8,726 bases of DNA, from the NCBI GenBank assembly GCA_938014855.1, contig CALLQM010000173.1, positions 1-8,726 on the forward strand. Direction: 5' to 3'. This document shows, piece by piece, positions 5,397 to 8,726 of the stretch. A program made the translations under genes and the position numbers. Within the stretch, counting starts at the first letter, position 1. The number at the start of each line of letters is the position of its first letter. The DNA is from an uncultured Clostridia bacterium (GTDB lineage: Bacteria > Bacillota > Clostridia > Oscillospirales > Ruminococcaceae). A model generated the notes under the pieces. That model was not told where the DNA came from, did no database searches, and saw nothing but the letters and a program-made list of their open reading frames with translations.

Positions 5397-5419
5397 ATTA
5401 TAACTAGGAGGCTATGATT

Positions 5420-6505
5420 ATGGCAAGAGTTTACAATTTTTCCGCTGGCCCGTCCATGCTGCCGGAAAGCGTTTTGGCAAAAGCAGCGTCAGAAATGTTG
5501 GATTATGAGGGCAGTGGACAGTCCGTTATGGAGATGAGCCATCGATCTACGGAGTATGAGGCGATCATTAACGGATGCGAAGCTCTTCTGCGCGAAGTCA
5601 TGAGCATTCCGGACAATTATAAAGTATTGTTTTTGCAGGGCGGTGCGTCCAGCCAATTTGGAATGATTCCGCTGAATCTGATGAATGGTTCCGGCAAAGC
5701 CGATTTTGTCATTACAGGACAATGGGCAACGAAAGCGTATAAAGAAGCGGCGCGTTACGGTAACTGCAACGTGGTGGCTTCTTCCAAGGACAAAACGTTC
5801 ACCTATATCCCCAAACTCGACAAATCCACCTTTACGCCCGATGCGGACTATTTCCACATCTGCATGAACAACACCATTTACGGTACGGTTTATCATGACC
5901 TGCCGGATACCGGCAACGTGCCGCTGATTGCCGACATCTCATCCTGCGCGCTGTCTACGCCGATTGATGTTTCAAAATTCGGCATGCTGTACGCCGGTGC
6001 ACAGAAAAACATGGGACCTGCTGGTCTGACCGTTGTGATTATCCGCGAAGATCTGCTGGGTCATGCTCGTGAAAACACGCCAACCATGTTTAATTATGTA
6101 ACCCATTCCGAACATGGCTCGATGTTCAACACCCCGCCGACCTATGCGATCTATATGTGTAAACTGGTGCTTGAATGGATCAAAAACGAGATTGGCGGAC
6201 TGGAAAACATGAAAGCCCTTAACGAGAAAAAAGCAAATCTGATTTATGATTTCCTCGATCAGTCCAAGATGTTCCGCGGCACCGTTGTACCGGAAGACCG
6301 TTCGCTCATGAATATCCCGTTTGTGACCGATTCCGATGAAATCAATAAGAAATTCATCGCCGAGGCAAAAGCCGCCGGATTCGTAAATTTGAAAGGTCAC
6401 CGCACCGTCGGAGGAATGCGTGCTTCCGTTTACAATGCAATGCCGATGGAAGGCGTTGAGAAACTGGTTGCCTTCATGAAAAAATTCGAGCAGGACAATG
6501 CTTAA
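5420..6505 (+). CDS. serC: Phosphoserine aminotransferase SerC
   Basis: SerC is a cytoplasmic PLP enzyme that moves an amino group from glutamate to 3-phosphohydroxypyruvate, giving 3-phosphoserine, the second step of serine synthesis. The 361 residues have the normal family length. It opens with the hallmark RVYNFSAGPSMLP (3-15), then MEMSHRS (37-43), the phosphate/PLP segment LQGGASSQF (72-80), W102, and the PLP lysine Lys196 in YAGAQKNMGPAG. HRTVGGMRASVYNAMP (327-342) near the end is also typical. I chose the ATG at 5420 over the in-frame ATG at 5414, because AGGAGG (5406-5411) is eight bases from the former and only two from the latter. It is the first gene of a two-gene operon with serA, 27 bases apart, under a strong promoter. 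Confidence 0.97.
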   Translation: MARVYNFSAGPSMLPESVLAKAASEMLDYEGSGQSVMEMSHRSTEYEAIINGCEALLREVMSIPDNYKVLFLQGGASSQFGMIPLNLMNGSGKADFVITGQWATKAYKEAARYGNCNVVASSKDKTFTYIPKLDKSTFTPDADYFHICMNNTIYGTVYHDLPDTGNVPLIADISSCALSTPIDVSKFGMLYAGAQKNMGPAGLTVVIIREDLLGHARENTPTMFNYVTHSEHGSMFNTPPTYAIYMCKLVLEWIKNEIGGLENMKALNEKKANLIYDFLDQSKMFRGTVVPEDRSLMNIPFVTDSDEINKKFIAEAKAAGFVNLKGHRTVGGMRASVYNAMPMEGVEKLVAFMKKFEQDNA

Positions 6506-6532
6506 TGAATGGAATGGAAAGGATGAACTAGC

Positions 6533-7696
6533 GTGAAAAATATTCTGACCTTAAATAAAATCAGTCCATGCGGATTGGATGTATTTAATAAATCCAAATA
6601 TTGCATCACGGATGAAGGGGATCCAAGCGGTATTTTGGTTCGTTCGGCATCCATGCATGAAATGGAGTTTCCAAAGTCGCTGAAAGCGATTGCGCGTGCA
6701 GGCGCAGGCGTCAACAACATCCCGCTGGATAAATGCAGTGAGCAGGGCATCGTCGTGTTTAACACCCCAGGAGCCAATGCCAATGCGGTCAAGGAATTGG
6801 TCGTTTGCGCACTTTTAATGAGTGCCCGCAAGATTTTTCCGGCTATGGAGTGGGTGCAGACTCTGAAAGGCAAGGGCGACGAAGTCCCCAAATTGGTTGA
6901 AAAACAAAAATCCAAGTTTGTCGGACCGGAACTCTGCGGCAAAAAACTAGGAGTCGTCGGCTTGGGCGCAATCGGTACCCGCATCGCCAACTTTGCACGT
7001 CATCTTGATATGGAAGTTTGGGGATATGACCCGTACATGTCGGTGGAGACGGCATGGAATGTTTCCCGCGACATCAAACGCGCGGCATCGTTAAAAGAAA
7101 TCTATGAAAACTGCGATTTTATCACCCTGCATATTCCATCAACACGTGAAACAAAGGGTATGATTAATTCCCAGTCGATTCAAATGATGAAACATGGTGT
7201 GCGTCTGCTCAACTTCGCCCGCGGCGATTTGGTCGTGAACGAAGATTTGCTCGAGGGATTGGAAGAAAAGCAGATTCGCTGTTATTATACCGACTTCCCG
7301 TGTGATGAACTGCTTGGTCATCCCGGCGTAATGGCAATCCCGCATTTGGGCGCATCGACACCGGAAAGTGAAGGCAACTGCGCAAAGATGGCGGCAGAGG
7401 AACTGGTGGATTATCTGGAAAACGGCAATATCAAGAATTCGGTCAATATGCCGTCCGTTTCCATGGCACGCAGTGGAGATCTGCGCATTACCATTCTTCA
7501 TAAGAACATTCCCGCAATGATTACAAAGATTGCAACCGAATTGTCAGATAACGGCGTTAACATTGAAAACCTCACCAATAAATCCAAAAAGGATTATGCT
7601 TACACGATGGTGGACATCAATGGTACGGTCAGCGAAGCCATGCTGGAAAAACTTCGTGCGATTCAAGGCGTCATTCGTGTTAATATCTATCATTAA
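6533..7696 (+). CDS. serA: D-3-phosphoglycerate dehydrogenase SerA
   Basis: SerA oxidises 3-phosphoglycerate to 3-phosphohydroxypyruvate with NAD, the entry step to serine. The 387-residue protein is the short form with a C-terminal ACT domain (about 317-387), and it lacks the extra ASB domain of long forms. The substrate domain carries RAGAGVNNI (55-63) and NTPGANANAVKE (77-88). The Rossmann motif is GLGAIG (143-148) with acceptor-strand YDPY (165-168). The 2-hydroxyacid dehydrogenase catalytic triad is Arg230 (NFARGD), Glu259 (CDELLGH) and His271 (IPHLGAST). The start is GTG, with AAAGGATG nine bases upstream. ACT domains often bind serine for feedback control, which is likely but not shown here. 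Serine phosphatase (serB) is not in the window, and an intrinsic terminator follows serA. Confidence 0.97.
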   Translation: MKNILTLNKISPCGLDVFNKSKYCITDEGDPSGILVRSASMHEMEFPKSLKAIARAGAGVNNIPLDKCSEQGIVVFNTPGANANAVKELVVCALLMSARKIFPAMEWVQTLKGKGDEVPKLVEKQKSKFVGPELCGKKLGVVGLGAIGTRIANFARHLDMEVWGYDPYMSVETAWNVSRDIKRAASLKEIYENCDFITLHIPSTRETKGMINSQSIQMMKHGVRLLNFARGDLVVNEDLLEGLEEKQIRCYYTDFPCDELLGHPGVMAIPHLGASTPESEGNCAKMAAEELVDYLENGNIKNSVNMPSVSMARSGDLRITILHKNIPAMITKIATELSDNGVNIENLTNKSKKDYAYTMVDINGTVSEAMLEKLRAIQGVIRVNIYH

Positions 7697-7703
7697 TCAT
7701 AAG

Positions 7704-7735
7704 AAACGGGCGGCTGAACGGCCGCCCGTTTTTTT
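7704..7735 (+). terminator. Intrinsic terminator of serC-serA
   Basis: An 11-bp GC-rich stem (7704-7714 with 7721-7731, core ACGGGCGGC and GCCGCCCGT) has a 6-base loop and is followed by a T run. It lies eight bases after the serA stop. Confidence 0.95.
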
Positions 7736-7870
7736 ATCCAAAATATTAGGAAAACATACAATTTAATGCGTGCGAATGCGTCAGAGCGAGAAAATCAAAG
7801 AAAACACAATGCAGTCTTTTCGTGTGAAACTGGAATGACAAAACTTTGTTAAGAATAAAACGTTTCTTGC

Positions 7871-7900
7871 TTGTGATTTGTTTGCATAGTATGGTATAAT
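7871..7900 (+). promoter_or_regulatory. Promoter of the nfeD-paraslipin operon
   Basis: TTGTGA (7871-7876) and a perfect TATAAT (7895-7900) are 18 bases apart, with TGG before the -10 box (extended -10). Transcription would start near 7907, leaving a leader of about 90 bases. Upstream, 7740-7870 shows no gene. Confidence 0.7.
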
Positions 7901-7908
7901 ACCAACAT

Positions 7909-7929
7909 GCAGGAAATCATATTACCTGC
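7909..7929 (+). promoter_or_regulatory. 5' leader hairpin upstream of nfeD-like gene
   Basis: GCAGGAAAT (7909-7917) pairs with ATTACCTGC (7921-7929), with one A-A mismatch and a CAT loop. It starts at about the second base of the predicted transcript. It could stabilise the 5' end of the mRNA or, as DNA, be a binding site. There is no T tail, so it is not a terminator. Confidence 0.4.
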
Positions 7930-7955
7930 TTGGATCAAAGGATATCGCTGTATAA

Positions 7956-7968
7956 CAAATGCCATTTG
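7956..7968. repeat. Short perfect palindrome in nfeD leader
   Basis: CAAATG (7956-7961) and CATTTG (7963-7968) mirror each other around a single C. It lies about 29 bases before the nfeD-like start codon. It could be a protein site or chance; no regulator can be named. Confidence 0.3.
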
Positions 7969-7996
7969 CCATAATATAAGAAAGTGAGGAACGAAA

Positions 7997-8479
7997 ATGA
8001 CCGTTTTAGGGCTTGCAAACCCGCAGATTGCGGCAGTTCTATGGCTTTTATTAGGCATCCTGTTTGCTGTTGCGGAGGGTGTATCGGTCCAGTTAATTGC
8101 TGTTTGGTTCGCACTTGGTGCGGCCGGTGCGGCGATTACAGCTATGTTCGGAGCTCCCTTTCTTGTGCAATTTATCGTATTTATTGTTTTGTCGGTGGCA
8201 ACACTGGCGGCAACACGTCCGCTGCTGAAAAGCAAACTGTTGGTGCATAAGGTGAAAACCAACGCTGACCGTGTGATTGATGCAATCGGGGTTGTTCAGG
8301 AAACGATCGATAATGACCTTGCAAAAGGACGCGTTTCGGTTGGGGGATTGGGTTGGACGGCTCGTTCATCCGACGGCTCTGTCATTGAGCAGGGATCAAA
8401 AGTAAAAGTGACCGCTATTGAGGGCGTCAAAGTCATTGTGGAACGTTATGTGCAGCCGTCGGCTGACGCAGAACAATAA
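7997..8479 (+). CDS. NfeD-like membrane protein (short form)
   Basis: A 160-residue protein of the short NfeD class, without the ClpP-like protease domain of long forms. Three hydrophobic segments are visible (about 11-28, 32-50 and 54-72), followed by a soluble OB-fold domain (about 88-150) with the typical IGVVQETIDN, GLGWTARSSDGSVIEQGSKVKV and IEGVKVIVER pattern. NfeD proteins work with SPFH/stomatin proteins in membrane microdomains and are thought to aid membrane protein quality control or microdomain stability. The ATG has GAGGA six bases upstream. The next gene, an SPFH protein, begins 12 bases after the stop, so the two are co-transcribed, which is the usual arrangement for this pair. 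Confidence 0.88.
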   Translation: MTVLGLANPQIAAVLWLLLGILFAVAEGVSVQLIAVWFALGAAGAAITAMFGAPFLVQFIVFIVLSVATLAATRPLLKSKLLVHKVKTNADRVIDAIGVVQETIDNDLAKGRVSVGGLGWTARSSDGSVIEQGSKVKVTAIEGVKVIVERYVQPSADAEQ

Positions 8480-8491
8480 AGGAGGATATTT

Positions 8492-8726
8492 ATGGAACTA
8501 ATTATGAGCTCTTTGCCTATTTTTTTATTGGTAATCATCGTTTTGGTAATCATCATCAGCAACATCAAAATTGTTCCTCAAGCCAGCGTTTCTGTGGTGG
8601 AGCGGCTTGGTGCTTACTTTGCGACATGGGATACCGGTCTTCATCTAAAAATACCGTTTATTGATCGGGTTGCAAAGCGCGTTTCGCTGAAAGAACAGGT
8701 TGTGGACTTTGCGCCTCAGCCGGTGA
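8492..8726 (+). CDS. SPFH/stomatin-like protein (paraslipin, QmcA-like), 5' part
   Basis: Only the first 78 residues are present; the gene runs off the window edge. An N-terminal membrane helix (about 7-23) is followed by IKIVPQASVSVVERLGAY (25-42), the opening strand of the SPFH/Band 7 domain, then WDTGLHLKIPFIDRV (46-60) and SLKEQVVDFAPQPV (65-78). These are hallmark blocks of the QmcA/paraslipin branch. Such proteins form membrane-attached oligomers that act as scaffolds for microdomains and control membrane proteases. The ribosome site GGAGG (8481-8485) is six bases from the ATG. It is the partner of the preceding NfeD-like gene. Confidence 0.93.
   Translation, partial: MELIMSSLPIFLLVIIVLVIIISNIKIVPQASVSVVERLGAYFATWDTGLHLKIPFIDRVAKRVSLKEQVVDFAPQPV

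Noticed and set aside
5149..5413. T-box or other riboswitch in the serC leader
   Set aside because: No AGGGTGGNACCGCG-like T-box core, antiterminator or leader terminator is present. The promoter at 5338-5366 leaves too short a leader.
5489..6990. Minus-strand ORFs of 135-162 codons under serC and serA
   Set aside because: They are antisense to two strongly conserved enzymes, have no recognisable domains, and lack a convincing start region.
1..8726. Mobile elements, CRISPR arrays, tRNA genes
   Set aside because: No transposase or integrase, no terminal inverted repeats with target duplications, no regularly spaced repeats and no tRNA cloverleaf were seen on either strand.

Overview
The window looks like a chromosomal piece of a Gram-positive Clostridia-type bacterium, possibly Oscillospirales. 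Supporting signs are strong AGGAGG ribosome sites, GTG and TTG starts beside ATG, SigA-like promoters with TG-extended -10 boxes, a Firmicutes-type LexA, and families common in gut Clostridia (DUF4234, DUF4358, DUF1624). The taxon is inferred from family content, not from a search.

Layout. Positions 1-57 are the 3' end of a 5S rRNA gene with its terminator, so an rRNA operon ends here. Next comes a small DUF4234 membrane protein (+), which converges on lexA (-) over a shared bidirectional terminator. The 308-base gap upstream of lexA holds a strong candidate for an undescribed small RNA of about 100 nt (+): a perfect TATAAT box, a 5' hairpin, an unpaired stretch with a CCTCCT anti-Shine-Dalgarno core, and an intrinsic terminator. 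A two-gene minus-strand operon follows: a DUF4358 lipoprotein, then a DUF1624 membrane acyltransferase-like protein. Divergent from it, a plus-strand operon encodes a membrane-anchored NERD-like protein and an RbsA/MglA-like double ABC ATPase that has no permease or binding protein nearby. After a terminator comes the serine operon serC-serA, with a near-consensus promoter and an inverted repeat in its leader. After another terminator, an NfeD-like membrane protein is followed by the start of an SPFH/stomatin-like (paraslipin) gene cut by the window edge.

How the genes work together. SerA and SerC carry out the first two steps of phosphoserine synthesis; serB is not here. NfeD and the SPFH protein form the widespread pair linked to membrane microdomains and membrane quality control. 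LexA represses the SOS response. The lipoprotein/acyltransferase pair and the NERD/ABC pair are co-transcribed units without known function. No mobile element, CRISPR array or tRNA was seen. The most novel items are the candidate sRNA next to lexA, the orphan ABC ATPase with a NERD partner lacking the usual catalytic lysine, and the unassigned operator-like repeats.
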